Shown here: one piece after another, positions 22,884-30,435 of the stretch
How the letters are laid out: each line of letters starts with the position of its first letter
Position numbering within the stretch: the stretch's first letter is position 1
Assembly: GCF_035938995.1 (NCBI RefSeq)
Contig: NZ_DASZGI010000192.1
Location: 1 to 35,408, forward strand
Length of the DNA: 35,408 bases
Source of the DNA: DASZGI01 sp035938995
GTDB lineage: Bacteria > Actinomycetota > Actinomycetes > Streptomycetales > Catenulisporaceae
Direction of reading: 5' to 3'
Program-made: the position numbers and the translations under genes
Notes under the pieces: generated by a model
The model's input: the letters and a program-made list of their open reading frames with translations, nothing else
Databases searched by the model: none
What the model was told of the DNA's origin: nothing

Positions 22884-23938
22884 CGACGCCCACTGACGCT
22901 CCGGTGTTCGACCGGGTGGAGGCCGGCGGGCCGATCCTCTCGGTCCGCGACATGGTCAAGGAGTTCCCGATCAAGTCCGCCGGGATCATCCGGCGGACGG
23001 TCGGCGCGGTGCACGCGGTGTCCGGCGTCTCGTTCGACATCAAGCCGGGCGAGACGCTGGGGCTGGTCGGTGAGTCCGGCTGCGGCAAGACCACCACCTC
23101 GCGCGCGGTGCTGCACCTCCAGCCCGCGACCAGCGGCCAGGTCCGGTTCGAGGGCCAGGAAGTCACCAAGATGCCTAAGGGCCGACTGCGGCGCCTTAGG
23201 CGTGACATGCAGTTGGTATTCCAGGACCCATACGCGTCGCTGAACCCGCGGATCACCGTCAACGAGATCATCGCCGAGCCGCTGAAAATCCACGGCCTCT
23301 TCGGAGATGGAGGCCAGCAAGCCGTCGCCGAGCTGATGCGCACGGTCGGTCTCAATCCGGAGCATGGCAACCGGTTCCCGCATGAGTTCTCGGGTGGTCA
23401 GCGTCAGCGCATTGGTATTGCGCGGGCGTTGGCGTTGCGGCCGAAGGTGCTGGTGCTGGATGAGCCGGTGTCGGCGTTGGACGTGTCGATCCAGGCGGGT
23501 GTGATCAACCTGCTGGAGGATCTGCAGGACGAGTTGGGGTTGGCGTATCTGTTCGTGGCGCACGACTTGTCGGTGGTGCGGCACATCGCGGACCGGGTGG
23601 CGGTGATGTACCTCGGCAAGATCGTGGAAATCGGGCCGGCGGACGAGCTTTTCGAATATCCGCTCCATCCGTATACGCAGGCGCTGATTTCCGCGATCCC
23701 GATCCCCGACCCCCGCCGCGAGCGACAGCGGGAGCGGATCATTATTCAGGGCGACGTGCCGTCCCCGGTGAATCCGCCGTCCGGATGCCGCTTCCGCACT
23801 CGCTGCCCGAAGTTCCTGACCCTCTCCGAGGTCGACTCCCAAAAGTGCGTGAACGAGGAGCCCCCGCTGGTCGAGCGGGGTCTCGGTGCCCGCCACCCGG
23901 CCGCGTGCCACTACGCGGAGGGCGCGCGCATCCTGTAG
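22880..23938 (+). CDS. Peptide ABC importer ATPase 2, DppF/OppF type
   Basis: 352 residues from GTG 22880 in a GTGA overlap with the first ATPase; GGAGAG is 6 nt upstream. The same frame is open much further upstream across the first ATPase gene, but that part is out-of-frame shadow. Walker A G-E-S-G-C-G-K-T (64-71), Q-loop F-Q-D-P-Y-A-S-L-N-P, signature F-S-G-G-Q-R-Q-R, Walker B L-V-L-D-E-P. The C-terminal Cys-containing region (C-R-F-R-T-R-C-P and C-H-Y) is present. Codon use shifts sharply between about 23395 and 23640, with six TTG Leu codons between 23429 and 23570, unlike the C-rich usage around it. Last gene of the operon. Confidence 0.95.
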   Translation: MTTPTDAPVFDRVEAGGPILSVRDMVKEFPIKSAGIIRRTVGAVHAVSGVSFDIKPGETLGLVGESGCGKTTTSRAVLHLQPATSGQVRFEGQEVTKMPKGRLRRLRRDMQLVFQDPYASLNPRITVNEIIAEPLKIHGLFGDGGQQAVAELMRTVGLNPEHGNRFPHEFSGGQRQRIGIARALALRPKVLVLDEPVSALDVSIQAGVINLLEDLQDELGLAYLFVAHDLSVVRHIADRVAVMYLGKIVEIGPADELFEYPLHPYTQALISAIPIPDPRRERQRERIIIQGDVPSPVNPPSGCRFRTRCPKFLTLSEVDSQKCVNEEPPLVERGLGARHPAACHYAEGARIL

Positions 23939-23965
23939 CCGGACGGCGGCCGGAACCCGGTCCGG
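23939..23965 (+). terminator. Weak GC-rich hairpin after the importer operon
   Basis: CCGGAC (23939-23944) pairs with GTCCGG (23960-23965) directly after the TAG stop. The loop is long (15 nt) and GC-rich, and no U-run follows, so termination here is probable by position but not strong. Confidence 0.35.
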
Positions 23966-24169
23966 AATGTCAGTCTTTGGGGGCCTCGATTCTGGCCGCC
24001 GAATCTGTACCATGGCCCGTGGGCGGCGGGACGATACCTCGCGTTAACACAACGGTGCGCCAGTCGTTTCAAACAGCCGCTCGACGCTCAGACCCCAGCC
24101 AGGACCACAGCGTGGTGGACCCGGGCGCAATTCCGTTACCCCTTGACGGACGACCGGAGGATTTCCGCC

Positions 24170-25756
24170 GTGCCCAAACCCGTGGTTCTCATTGCCGAAG
24201 AGCTCAGCCCCGCCACCGTCGAGGCCCTCGGGCCCGACTTCGAGGTGCGCCACTGCGACGGGGCCGACCGCGCCGCGCTGCTGCCCGCCATCGCCGACGC
24301 GGACGCCATCCTGGTGCGCTCGGCCACCCAGGTCGACGCGGAGGCGGTCGAGGCGGCCAGGAAGCTGCGCGTCATCGCCCGCGCCGGGGTCGGCCTGGAC
24401 AACGTGGACATCGCCGCCGCCACCAAGGCCGGCGTCATGGTCGTGAACGCCCCGACCTCCAACATCACCTCGGCCGCCGAGCTCACCGTCGCGCTGATCC
24501 TGGCCAGCGCCCGCAACGTGGCCGCCGCGAACGCCGCGCTCAAGGGCGGCAAGTGGGCCCGGTCGAAGTACACCGGCATCGAGCTGGACGGCAAGACCAT
24601 CGGCATCGTGGGCCTCGGCCGCATCGGCGCGCTGGTGGCCGCCCGGCTCGTCCCGTTCGGTGTGAAGCTGCTTGCCTACGACCCCTACGTGCAGGCTGGC
24701 AAGGCGGCGCAGATCGGCGCGAAGCTGGTCACCCTCGACGAGCTGCTGGCCGAGTCGGACTTCGTCACGGTGCACATGCCGAAGACCCCGGAGACGATCG
24801 GGCTGATCGGCGAGGAGGCGCTGCGCAAGGTCAAGCCGACCGTGCGGATCATCAACGTCGCCCGCGGCGGCCTGGTCGACGAGGCGGCGCTGGCCTCGGC
24901 GATCAAGGAAGGGCGGGTCGCCGGCGCGGGCATCGACGTGTACGCCAAGGAGCCGTGTACCGACTCGCCGCTGTTCGAGCTGGACTCGGTCGTCGTCACC
25001 CCGCACCTGGGCGCCTCCACCGACGAGGCGCAGGAGAAGGCCGGCATCGCGGTCGCCCGCTCGGTGCGCCAGGCGCTGGCCGGCGAGCTGGTCCCGGACG
25101 CGGTCAACGTGCAGGGCGGCACCATCGCCGAGGACGTGCGCCCCGGGCTCCCGCTGGCCGAGAACCTCGGCCGGCTGTTCACCGGCCTCGCCGGCGGCGC
25201 CGCGCAGCAGCTCGACGTGGTGGTGGCGGGGGAGATCACCCAGCACGACGTCAAGGTGCTGGAGCTGTCCGCGCTCAAGGGCGTCTTCGCCGACGTCGTC
25301 GAGGGCTCGGTCTCGTATGTCAACGCCCCGCTGCTGGCCCAGGAGCGCGGCCTCGAGGTGCGGCTGACCACGACCTCCGAGTCGCCCGACTACCGCAACG
25401 TGGTGACCGTGCGCGGCACCCTGGCCAACGGCGAGGTGGTCTCGGTCTCCGGCACCCTGACCGGCCCGAAGTCCGTCGAGAAGATCGTCGATATCAACGG
25501 GTTCACGGTGGACCTCGCGCTGTCCGAGCACTCGGCGTTCTTCCAGTACGTCGACCGCCCCGGCGTCGTCGGCGTCATCGGCGGCCTGCTCGGCGAGGCG
25601 GACATCAACATCGCCGGCATGCAGGTCTCCCGTAACGCCAAGGGCGGCGAGGCGCTGGTCTCGCTGGCCGTGGACTCCGCCATCTCGCCGGAGGTGCTGG
25701 CCGAGATCGCCGACGCGATCGGCGCCTCCTGGGGCCGCGCGGTCTCCCTGCCGTAG
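24170..25756 (+). CDS. serA: D-3-phosphoglycerate dehydrogenase
   Basis: 528 residues from GTG 24170, preceded by GGAGG (24156-24160) at 9 nt; a TTG at 24143 is a poorer start. First step of serine synthesis: oxidises 3-phosphoglycerate with NAD. Catalytic residues are in place: R232 in N-V-A-R-G-G, E261, and H279 in T-P-H-L-G-A-S-T, with the NAD motif G-L-G-R-I-G. After the ~315-residue catalytic part come an intervening (allosteric substrate-binding) domain and a C-terminal ACT domain (from about 457: V-D-R-P-G-V-V-G-V-I-G-G-L-L), which in the mycobacterial enzyme of identical length senses serine. So feedback inhibition by serine is expected. It is a single-gene unit: a 230-bp upstream gap and a strong terminator after it. 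Confidence 0.97.
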   Translation: MPKPVVLIAEELSPATVEALGPDFEVRHCDGADRAALLPAIADADAILVRSATQVDAEAVEAARKLRVIARAGVGLDNVDIAAATKAGVMVVNAPTSNITSAAELTVALILASARNVAAANAALKGGKWARSKYTGIELDGKTIGIVGLGRIGALVAARLVPFGVKLLAYDPYVQAGKAAQIGAKLVTLDELLAESDFVTVHMPKTPETIGLIGEEALRKVKPTVRIINVARGGLVDEAALASAIKEGRVAGAGIDVYAKEPCTDSPLFELDSVVVTPHLGASTDEAQEKAGIAVARSVRQALAGELVPDAVNVQGGTIAEDVRPGLPLAENLGRLFTGLAGGAAQQLDVVVAGEITQHDVKVLELSALKGVFADVVEGSVSYVNAPLLAQERGLEVRLTTTSESPDYRNVVTVRGTLANGEVVSVSGTLTGPKSVEKIVDINGFTVDLALSEHSAFFQYVDRPGVVGVIGGLLGEADINIAGMQVSRNAKGGEALVSLAVDSAISPEVLAEIADAIGASWGRAVSLP

Positions 25757-25778
25757 CGTCCGGAGAAGCGAAGCGACG

Positions 25779-25813
25779 AAGGGCCCTGTCTTCCGCCGGG
25801 AGGCAGGGCCCTT
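25779..25813 (+). terminator. Intrinsic terminator of serA
   Basis: AAGGGCCCTG pairs with CAGGGCCCTT (25779-25788 with 25804-25813), with an inner wobble-containing stem in the loop and TTTC at the end. It starts 23 nt after the stop codon. Confidence 0.85.
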
Positions 25814-25820
25814 TCGCGCG

Positions 25821-25837
25821 CTTGAGCCGGGCTCAAG
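25821..25837. promoter_or_regulatory. Inverted repeat with 8-bp arms after the serA terminator; candidate operator
   Basis: CTTGAGCC-G-GGCTCAAG, perfect arms around one base, 8 bp beyond the serA terminator and at the start of a 390-bp gene-free gap. Confidence 0.4.
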
Positions 25838-25942
25838 CTTCGTTCAATCGGTTCTCGTCATACTTGAGGTGCGCAGCAGGAGGAGAGCGGCGGTCCGGCT
25901 GCACCGCGCGCCGAGGCGACATCGAGAGCGCGCAGCGCCGCA

Positions 25943-25960
25943 AAACCGCTTCAGCGGTTT
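25943..25960. terminator. Hairpin in the serA-leuB gap; possible end of a small transcript
   Basis: AAACCGC-TTCA-GCGGTTT: perfect 7-bp stem with tetraloop and A/T-rich ends on both sides, so it could end a small RNA on either strand. No gene precedes it closely on either strand. Confidence 0.4.
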
Positions 25961-26013
25961 CTGTGCTGGTTCTTCGACGGCGAAAATATCGGCATGATTG
26001 GCGTCTCAGATAG

Positions 26014-26029
26014 TAGGACGTCCAAGCAA
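26014..26029. repeat. First copy of a 16-bp direct repeat (candidate regulator site)
   Basis: TAGGACGTCCAAGCAA is found again 58 bp downstream with two changes. It contains the perfect palindrome GGACGTCC. Here the copy lies about 200 bp before the small gene at 26230. Confidence 0.55.
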
Positions 26030-26071
26030 TGTACGAGACAAACCCCCGGCGGGGCGGGTACCTTCGGATGC

Positions 26072-26087
26072 TAGGACTTCCAAGTAA
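26072..26087. repeat. Second copy of the 16-bp direct repeat
   Basis: TAGGACTTCCAAGTAA, 14 of 16 positions identical to the copy at 26014-26029. Two spaced copies in a non-coding gap argue for a dimeric or cooperative regulator-binding site rather than chance. The 58-bp offset is 5.5 helical turns. Confidence 0.55.
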
Positions 26088-26229
26088 GTGCTCGGCGCAA
26101 CACCCCCGCGCCGGAGCGTGAGTCCGAGAAACGAGGAAAAGGACCGAAGCACGGGCCACAAGCCCGCGGTGTCCGTACCCGAGGCGAGCAAACGAAGCCG
26201 GCCCAGGCCGGCGAGGGACGGATCACGAG

Positions 26230-26457
26230 ATGGACGAGCACCCCGACTTCGGCTTCCGCGAGGCGGCCGGCCCCGACGACCGCGACATGCACGCGCTGGC
26301 CCGGCGCGCCCTGCAGGACGCGTACGACTGGCGCGACGACGACCAGCGGCGTGTCGGCGCTCCCGCGGTGTCGCCCGAGAAGATCCCGGACCCGCGCTCG
26401 GCGCGCGACGAGGCCCGGCGGCTGCGCAGGTCCACATCCCGGACGGTCGGTGTTTGA
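26230..26457 (+). CDS. Small acidic/basic hypothetical protein upstream of leuB
   Basis: 75 residues from ATG 26230 with GAGGGA about 10 nt upstream. The N-terminal part is acidic (M-D-E-H-P-D-F-G-F-R-E-A-A), the middle helical (A-L-A-R-R-A-L-Q-D-A-Y-D-W-R-D-D-D), and the C-terminus basic (A-R-R-L-R-R-S-T-S-R). No membrane helix or Cys motif. The stop lies 29 bp before leuB. I do not recognise a family. Position between a duplicated regulatory element and leuB makes a real gene likely. Confidence 0.55.
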   Translation: MDEHPDFGFREAAGPDDRDMHALARRALQDAYDWRDDDQRRVGAPAVSPEKIPDPRSARDEARRLRRSTSRTVGV

Positions 26458-26473
26458 GCGGCGAGACGCACAG

Positions 26474-26479
26474 TAGTCT
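26474..26479 (+). promoter_or_regulatory. Candidate -10 element for leaderless leuB transcription
   Basis: TAGTCT ends 7 nt before the leuB ATG, and there is no ribosome-binding site. A -35-like TTGAGC (26454-26459) is too close (14 nt) to be convincing. Confidence 0.35.
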
Positions 26480-26486
26480 CGTGCGC

Positions 26487-27593
26487 ATGGCCACCCCGAC
26501 AGCGTCGTCAGGCGCCCCCGCCACCGTCCTCGATCTCGCGGTGATCGGCGGTGACGGGATCGGACCCGAGGTCACCGCCGAAGCGGTCAAAGTGCTGCGT
26601 GCGGCCCTGCCCCCGGCGGTCAAGCTGGAGACCACCGACTACGACCTCGGCGCCCGGCACTGGCACGCCACCGGCGAGACCCTGACCGACGAGACCCTCG
26701 AGCGCCTCAAGCGCCATGACGCGATCCTGCTCGGTGCGGTCGGCGATCCCACCGTCCCCAGCGGCGTCCTCGAACGCGGACTCCTGCTCAAGCTGCGCTT
26801 CGCCCTCGACCACCACGTCAACCTGCGGCCGTCGAGGCTGTACCCCGGCGTGACCGGCCCGCTGCGCACCGAAACGCCGATCGACTTCGTGGTGGTGCGC
26901 GAGGGCACCGAGGGTCCGTACACCGGCAACGGCGGCTCGCTGCGCACCGGCACGCCGCAGGAGGTGGCCACCGAGGTCTCGGTCAACACGGCGTTCGGCA
27001 TCGAGCGGGTGGTGCGCGACGCGTTCGCCCGCGCCCAGAGCCGCCCGCGCAAGAAGCTCACCCTCGTGCACAAGAACAACGTGCTCGTGTACGCCGGGCA
27101 CCTGTGGAAGCGCGTCTTCGACGCGGTCGCGGCCGAACACCCCGAGGTCGCCACCGACTATCTGCACGTCGACGCCGCCACGATCTTCCTCACCACCGCG
27201 CCCGAGCGCTTCGACGTGATCGTCACCGACAACCTGTTCGGCGACATCATCACCGACCTCGCCGCGGCCGTGACCGGCGGCATCGGCCTGGCCGCCTCCG
27301 GGAACATCAACCCGGCCGGGGCGTTCCCGTCGATGTTCGAACCGGTGCACGGCTCCGCCCCGGACATCGCCGGCACCGGCAAGGCCGACCCGACCGCGGC
27401 GATCCTCTCCGGCGCGCTGCTGCTGCACCATCTGGCCGGGCGCGACGCGGCTCTAGCGGATGCGGCCCACGCGATCGAGGCCGCCGTTGAGACTGATCTA
27501 GCCGAACGCGCCGGGCTCTGCGTACGCAGCACCGGCGCGGTAGGCGACGCCATCGCGGCCCGAGTACTTGCGGCCGTAGGCCGAGCGGGCTAA
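26487..27593 (+). CDS. leuB: 3-isopropylmalate dehydrogenase
   Basis: 368 residues from ATG 26487; the frame remains open upstream to 26088 but that part crosses the small gene and has no site. Oxidises and decarboxylates 3-isopropylmalate in leucine synthesis; in the citramalate route of isoleucine synthesis the same enzyme acts on the methylmalate analogue. Signatures: V-I-G-G-D-G-I-G-P-E at the start, V-V-R-E-G-T-E-G-P-Y-T-G, the Lys in V-H-K-N-N-V-L, metal-binding D-N-L-F-G-D-I-I-T-D-L, and E-P-V-H-G-S-A-P-D-I-A-G. The actinobacterial type of the decarboxylating dehydrogenase family. leuA, leuC and leuD are not in the window. Confidence 0.96.
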   Translation: MATPTASSGAPATVLDLAVIGGDGIGPEVTAEAVKVLRAALPPAVKLETTDYDLGARHWHATGETLTDETLERLKRHDAILLGAVGDPTVPSGVLERGLLLKLRFALDHHVNLRPSRLYPGVTGPLRTETPIDFVVVREGTEGPYTGNGGSLRTGTPQEVATEVSVNTAFGIERVVRDAFARAQSRPRKKLTLVHKNNVLVYAGHLWKRVFDAVAAEHPEVATDYLHVDAATIFLTTAPERFDVIVTDNLFGDIITDLAAAVTGGIGLAASGNINPAGAFPSMFEPVHGSAPDIAGTGKADPTAAILSGALLLHHLAGRDAALADAAHAIEAAVETDLAERAGLCVRSTGAVGDAIAARVLAAVGRAG

Positions 27594-27625
27594 TGAGACG
27601 GTAGTCATTCTGGGTTACCGTCTCA
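27594..27625 (+). terminator. Hairpin directly after leuB
   Basis: TGAGACGGTA (27594-27603) pairs perfectly with TACCGTCTCA (27616-27625), 12-nt loop, starting at the base after the leuB stop. No U-run follows; it may be a terminator or the first part of the ilvE leader. Farther on a GTGACGG/CCGTCAC stem spans the middle of the 160-bp gap. Confidence 0.6.
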
Positions 27626-27753
27626 CTAGGCGAGAAAAGTCAGTGTGACGGGCCCAGCGCAGTGCCAGCCCTTTTTCGTGGGTGCCGTCACGGTAGGACG
27701 CAGGCGACACGGACGCTCAGGCGCCGGTCGACCCCGAAGAAGAGGACTCACCG

Positions 27754-28848
27754 ATGACGACCATCGAGCTCAAGCCCACCTCCGAGCCGCTGGCCGCGGC
27801 CGAGCGGGACGCACTTCTCGCCGACCCCGGTTTCGGGCGGTACTTCACCGACCACATGGTCACCGTCAAGTACACCTCCGGCCAGGGCTGGCACGACGCC
27901 GAACTGCGCCCGTACGGCCCGATCGAGCTCGACCCCGCCACCGCCGCGCTGCACTACGGCCAGGAGATCTTCGAGGGACTCAAGGCGTACCGGCAGGCCG
28001 ATGGCACCATCGCCTCCTTTCGCCCCGACGCGAACGCCGCGCGCCTTAAGCGTTCGGCCCGCCGCATGGGCATGCCCGAACTGCCTGAGGCACTCTTCCT
28101 CGGCGCGATCGACGCACTCGTGCGGCAGGACGCCGCGTGGGTGCCCAACGACCCGGAGAAGTCGCTCTACCTGCGCCCGTTCATGTTCGCCACGGAGACC
28201 GGGCTCGGGGTCAACCGCCCAGCCGGCGAGTACCTGTTCATGCTGATCGCGTCCCCGGCCGGCGCGTACTTCAGCGGCGGCGTCAAGCCGGTGCGGGTCT
28301 GGCTGTGCGAGGACTACGTGCGCGCCGCGCCCGGCGGCACCGGCGAGGCCAAGTGCGCCGGCAACTACGCCGCCTCGTTCCTAGCCCAGGCCCAGGCCGT
28401 CGACGAGGGCTGCGACCAGGTCTGCTGGCTCGACGCGCACGAGCACCGCTACGTCGAGGAGATGGGCTCGAACAACCTGTTCTTCGTCTACGGCACCGGC
28501 GCCGACGCCCGCCTCTTCACCCCGGCGCTGTCCGGCTCCCTGCTGCCGGGCATCACCCGCGACTCGCTGCTCACGGCCGCCGCGGACCTGGGGATCCCAG
28601 CCGAAGAGGGCCGCATCACGGTCGAGCAGTGGCGCGCCGACGCCGCCTCCGGAACGCTCTCCGAAGTCTTCGGCTGCGGAACCGCCGCCGTCGTGACGCC
28701 GCTCGGCTCGGTCAAGTCGAAGGACGGCGAGTTCGCCATAGGCGACGGCACCCCCGGCCCGGTGACGCTGCGGATGCGCGAGCACCTGCTCGGCATCCAG
28801 CGCGGCGTGGTCGAGGACAAGCACGGCTGGCTTCACCAAATCCCCTGA
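27754..28848 (+). CDS. ilvE: Branched-chain amino-acid aminotransferase, class IIa
   Basis: 364 residues from ATG 27754, AGAGGA at 7 nt upstream. Last step of isoleucine, valine and leucine synthesis: transfers an amino group from glutamate to the 2-keto acids with PLP. The PLP lysine is K200 in G-E-A-K-C-A-G-N-Y. Other signatures: G-Q-E-I-F-E-G-L-K-A-Y, R-P-F-M-F-A, E-E-M-G-S-N-N-L, and S-L-L-P-G-I-T-R-D-S-L. The length and motifs fit the eukaryote-like class IIa enzyme used by actinobacteria. Follows leuB after 160 bp and an intervening hairpin. Confidence 0.96.
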   Translation: MTTIELKPTSEPLAAAERDALLADPGFGRYFTDHMVTVKYTSGQGWHDAELRPYGPIELDPATAALHYGQEIFEGLKAYRQADGTIASFRPDANAARLKRSARRMGMPELPEALFLGAIDALVRQDAAWVPNDPEKSLYLRPFMFATETGLGVNRPAGEYLFMLIASPAGAYFSGGVKPVRVWLCEDYVRAAPGGTGEAKCAGNYAASFLAQAQAVDEGCDQVCWLDAHEHRYVEEMGSNNLFFVYGTGADARLFTPALSGSLLPGITRDSLLTAAADLGIPAEEGRITVEQWRADAASGTLSEVFGCGTAAVVTPLGSVKSKDGEFAIGDGTPGPVTLRMREHLLGIQRGVVEDKHGWLHQIP

Positions 28849-28960
28849 TGAGGCACCTGCCTGATCGGAAACCGGCTGAGTTGAACGCCTCCGCGGCGCC
28901 CCGCGGTGTCACGGGAACAATTCAGTTGCACTCGCGCCCCCTGAGTGCGAGGGTCCGCGC

Positions 28961-30235
28961 ATGACGGCAGACGCGAGCACCGCGGAGCAATCCACCGTCG
29001 CCCCGAAGTCCCTGTGGCGACACAGGGACTTCCTGCTTCTGTGGGGTGGCCAGACGATCAGCGAGATGGGCTCCTCCGTGTCCCAACTCGCCCTGCCGCT
29101 GCTCGCGGTGACCGTCATCAAGGCCACCACCTTCGAGGTGTCCGTCCTCAACTTCCTCAGCTCGCTGGCGTTCCTGCTGATCGCGCTGCCCGCCGGCGTC
29201 GTGGTGGACCGGGTCCGCAAGCGCGGGCTCATGCTGTGGTGCGACTTCGCCCGCATGCTGCTCATGGGCTCGATCCCGATCGCCGCGATCCTCTGGCACG
29301 TGACTCTCTGGCAGCTGTACGCCGTCGCGGGCGCGGTCGGGGTCCTGACCGTGTTCTTCGACGTCGCCTACCAGAGCTACCTCCCCGTGCTGATCGACAA
29401 GGAGCAGCTGGTCGACGGCAACGGGAAGCTCGGCACCACGCAGTCGATCGCCCAGTTCGTCGGCCCGTCCCTCGGCGGCGCGCTGGTCGGGTTCATCGGC
29501 GCCGCGAAGACGATCAGCGCGGACGCGATCTCCTACGCCGTCAGCACCCTGTCGCTCGCGCTGATCCGCAAGCCCGAGCCGCGCGCCGAGGACGAGCCGC
29601 GCGCCGAGCGGGTCACCTTCCGCGCCGCCATGGCCGAAGGGCTGCAGTTCGTCGTCAAACACCCGATCCTGCGCAAGATCGTCGCCTGCACCGGGTCGAG
29701 CAACTTCTTCTCCTCGTCGCTGGGCGCGGTCGAGATCGTCTTCCTGATCCGCTCGCTGCACGCCACCCCGACCGAGGTCGGCCTCGTGTTCACCCTCGGC
29801 TCGGTGGGCGGCCTGCTCGGCGGGACGCTGGCCGGACGGCTGGCGAAGTGGGTCGGCTCGGCGCGCATCATCTGGCTCTCGCAGATGATCTCCGGTCCGT
29901 TCGGCCTGCTCATCGCGTTCTCCCAGCCGCGCTGGGGCCTGCTGATGTTCGCGTTCGGGTACGTCGCGTTCTGGATGTCGGCCGTCGTCTACAACGTCGC
30001 ACAGGTCTCGTACCGCCAGGCGATCTGCCCGCCGGAGCTGCTCGGCCGGATGAACGCCTCGGTCCGCTGGATCGTCTGGGGCACGATGCCGATCGGCGCG
30101 CTGTTCGGGGGCGCGCTCGGCACCGCGATCGGCCTGCGCCCGACCCTGTTCGTGAGCGTGATCGGCGGTTGGGCGGCGGGCCTGTTCGTCGTCTTCTCCC
30201 CGCTGCGCCGCATGCGGGACGTCCCGCAGACCTGA
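28961..30235 (+). CDS. MFS transporter (MFS_3/EntS-like exporter)
   Basis: 424 residues from ATG 28961, GAGGG 7 nt upstream. Twelve predicted membrane helices; L-W-R-H-R-D-F-L-L-L-W-G-G-Q at the start is the usual beginning of the EntS/MFS_3 group. Motif A-like loop after helix 2: G-V-V-V-D-R-V-R-K-R. A charged cytoplasmic loop between helices 6 and 7 carries a tandem repeat (P-R-A-E-D-E-P-R-A-E). Such proteins export small molecules (siderophores, macrolides). The substrate is not deducible. Its position between ilvE and cimA has no obvious metabolic logic, though export of branched-chain amino acids is possible. Confidence 0.85.
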   Translation: MTADASTAEQSTVAPKSLWRHRDFLLLWGGQTISEMGSSVSQLALPLLAVTVIKATTFEVSVLNFLSSLAFLLIALPAGVVVDRVRKRGLMLWCDFARMLLMGSIPIAAILWHVTLWQLYAVAGAVGVLTVFFDVAYQSYLPVLIDKEQLVDGNGKLGTTQSIAQFVGPSLGGALVGFIGAAKTISADAISYAVSTLSLALIRKPEPRAEDEPRAERVTFRAAMAEGLQFVVKHPILRKIVACTGSSNFFSSSLGAVEIVFLIRSLHATPTEVGLVFTLGSVGGLLGGTLAGRLAKWVGSARIIWLSQMISGPFGLLIAFSQPRWGLLMFAFGYVAFWMSAVVYNVAQVSYRQAICPPELLGRMNASVRWIVWGTMPIGALFGGALGTAIGLRPTLFVSVIGGWAAGLFVVFSPLRRMRDVPQT

Positions 30236-30281
30236 GCCCGCGCCCGGGCGTCGCCCGAATTTGTCCACATGCCGATACAGG

Positions 30282-30311
30282 TTGTTCACACCCGCGACAC
30301 CGTGGCAGACT
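30282..30311 (+). promoter_or_regulatory. Promoter of the cimA leader transcript
   Basis: TTGTTC (30282-30287) and CAGACT (30306-30311) with an 18-nt spacer. The -10 ends 8 nt before the leader ORF ATG, so the leader mRNA probably begins at or within a base or two of that ATG (leaderless). Confidence 0.6.
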
Positions 30312-30319
30312 CGGGGACC

Positions 30320-30364
30320 ATGGCAGCCCGGCGCGTCATCATTAGCCGCGGCGCATCCGCATAG
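30320..30364 (+). CDS. Probable leader peptide of the cimA attenuator (14 codons with Val-Ile-Ile)
   Basis: ATG at 30320, stop TAG at 30362-30364. The peptide is M-A-A-R-R-V-I-I-S-R-G-A-S-A. Codons 6-8 are GTC-ATC-ATT, three branched-chain codons in a row including ATT, which is rare in this GC-rich genome. No ribosome-binding site precedes it, consistent with a leaderless start behind the promoter at 30282-30311. Family knowledge: leader peptides with branched-chain codons control ilvB and leuA in actinobacteria, often leaderless. CimA feeds isoleucine synthesis, so a sensor of Ile-tRNA charging fits. Strong by architecture; expression is not shown. Confidence 0.7.
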   Translation: MAARRVIISRGASA

Positions 30365-30395
30365 GGCTGATTTGAACAGCCCGCCGCAGATGCGC
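30351..30395 (+). promoter_or_regulatory. Pause/anti-antiterminator-like RNA structure in the cimA leader
   Basis: GCGCATC (30351-30357) pairs with GATGCGC (30389-30395), with two more pairs after a mismatch. Inside it lies a second hairpin GGGCTG/CAGCCC (30364-30369 with 30377-30382). A ribosome stalled on the Ile codons at 30338-30343 would cover the 5' strand of the outer stem. AGGGCTG (30363-30369) can alternatively pair with CAGACCT (30395-30401), the start of the terminator, with one mismatch. Which fold wins needs a thermodynamic calculation. Confidence 0.5.
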
Positions 30396-30435
30396 AGACC
30401 TCTCGCGACCCGCGAGGGGTCTTTTGCTTTTTAGC
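30396..30435 (+). terminator. Intrinsic terminator (attenuator) before cimA
   Basis: A 12-bp stem with one G-U pair (30396-30407 with 30411-30422), 3-nt loop, followed by a T-rich tract TTTGCTTTTT. It is a textbook terminator in a genome where U-runs are rare, and ends only 20 nt before the cimA start, so it must be bypassed for cimA expression from the leader promoter. Confidence 0.85.

Noticed and set aside
24012..24047. 11-codon ORF before serA (start inside TACCATG)
   Set aside because: The ATG overlaps the -10-like element, no ribosome-binding site, no Ser-rich codons and no terminator follows.
26088..26486. 133-codon upstream extension of leuB
   Set aside because: No family similarity, Arg/Pro-rich shadow composition, overlap with the small gene at 26230; the leuB family start is at ATG 26487.
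27595..27644. Reading of Val-Val-Ile-Leu in the gap after leuB, tempting as a leader peptide
   Set aside because: The frame has a stop at 27577-27579 and no ATG, GTG or TTG before the branched-chain codons; the codons coincide with the loop of the hairpin.
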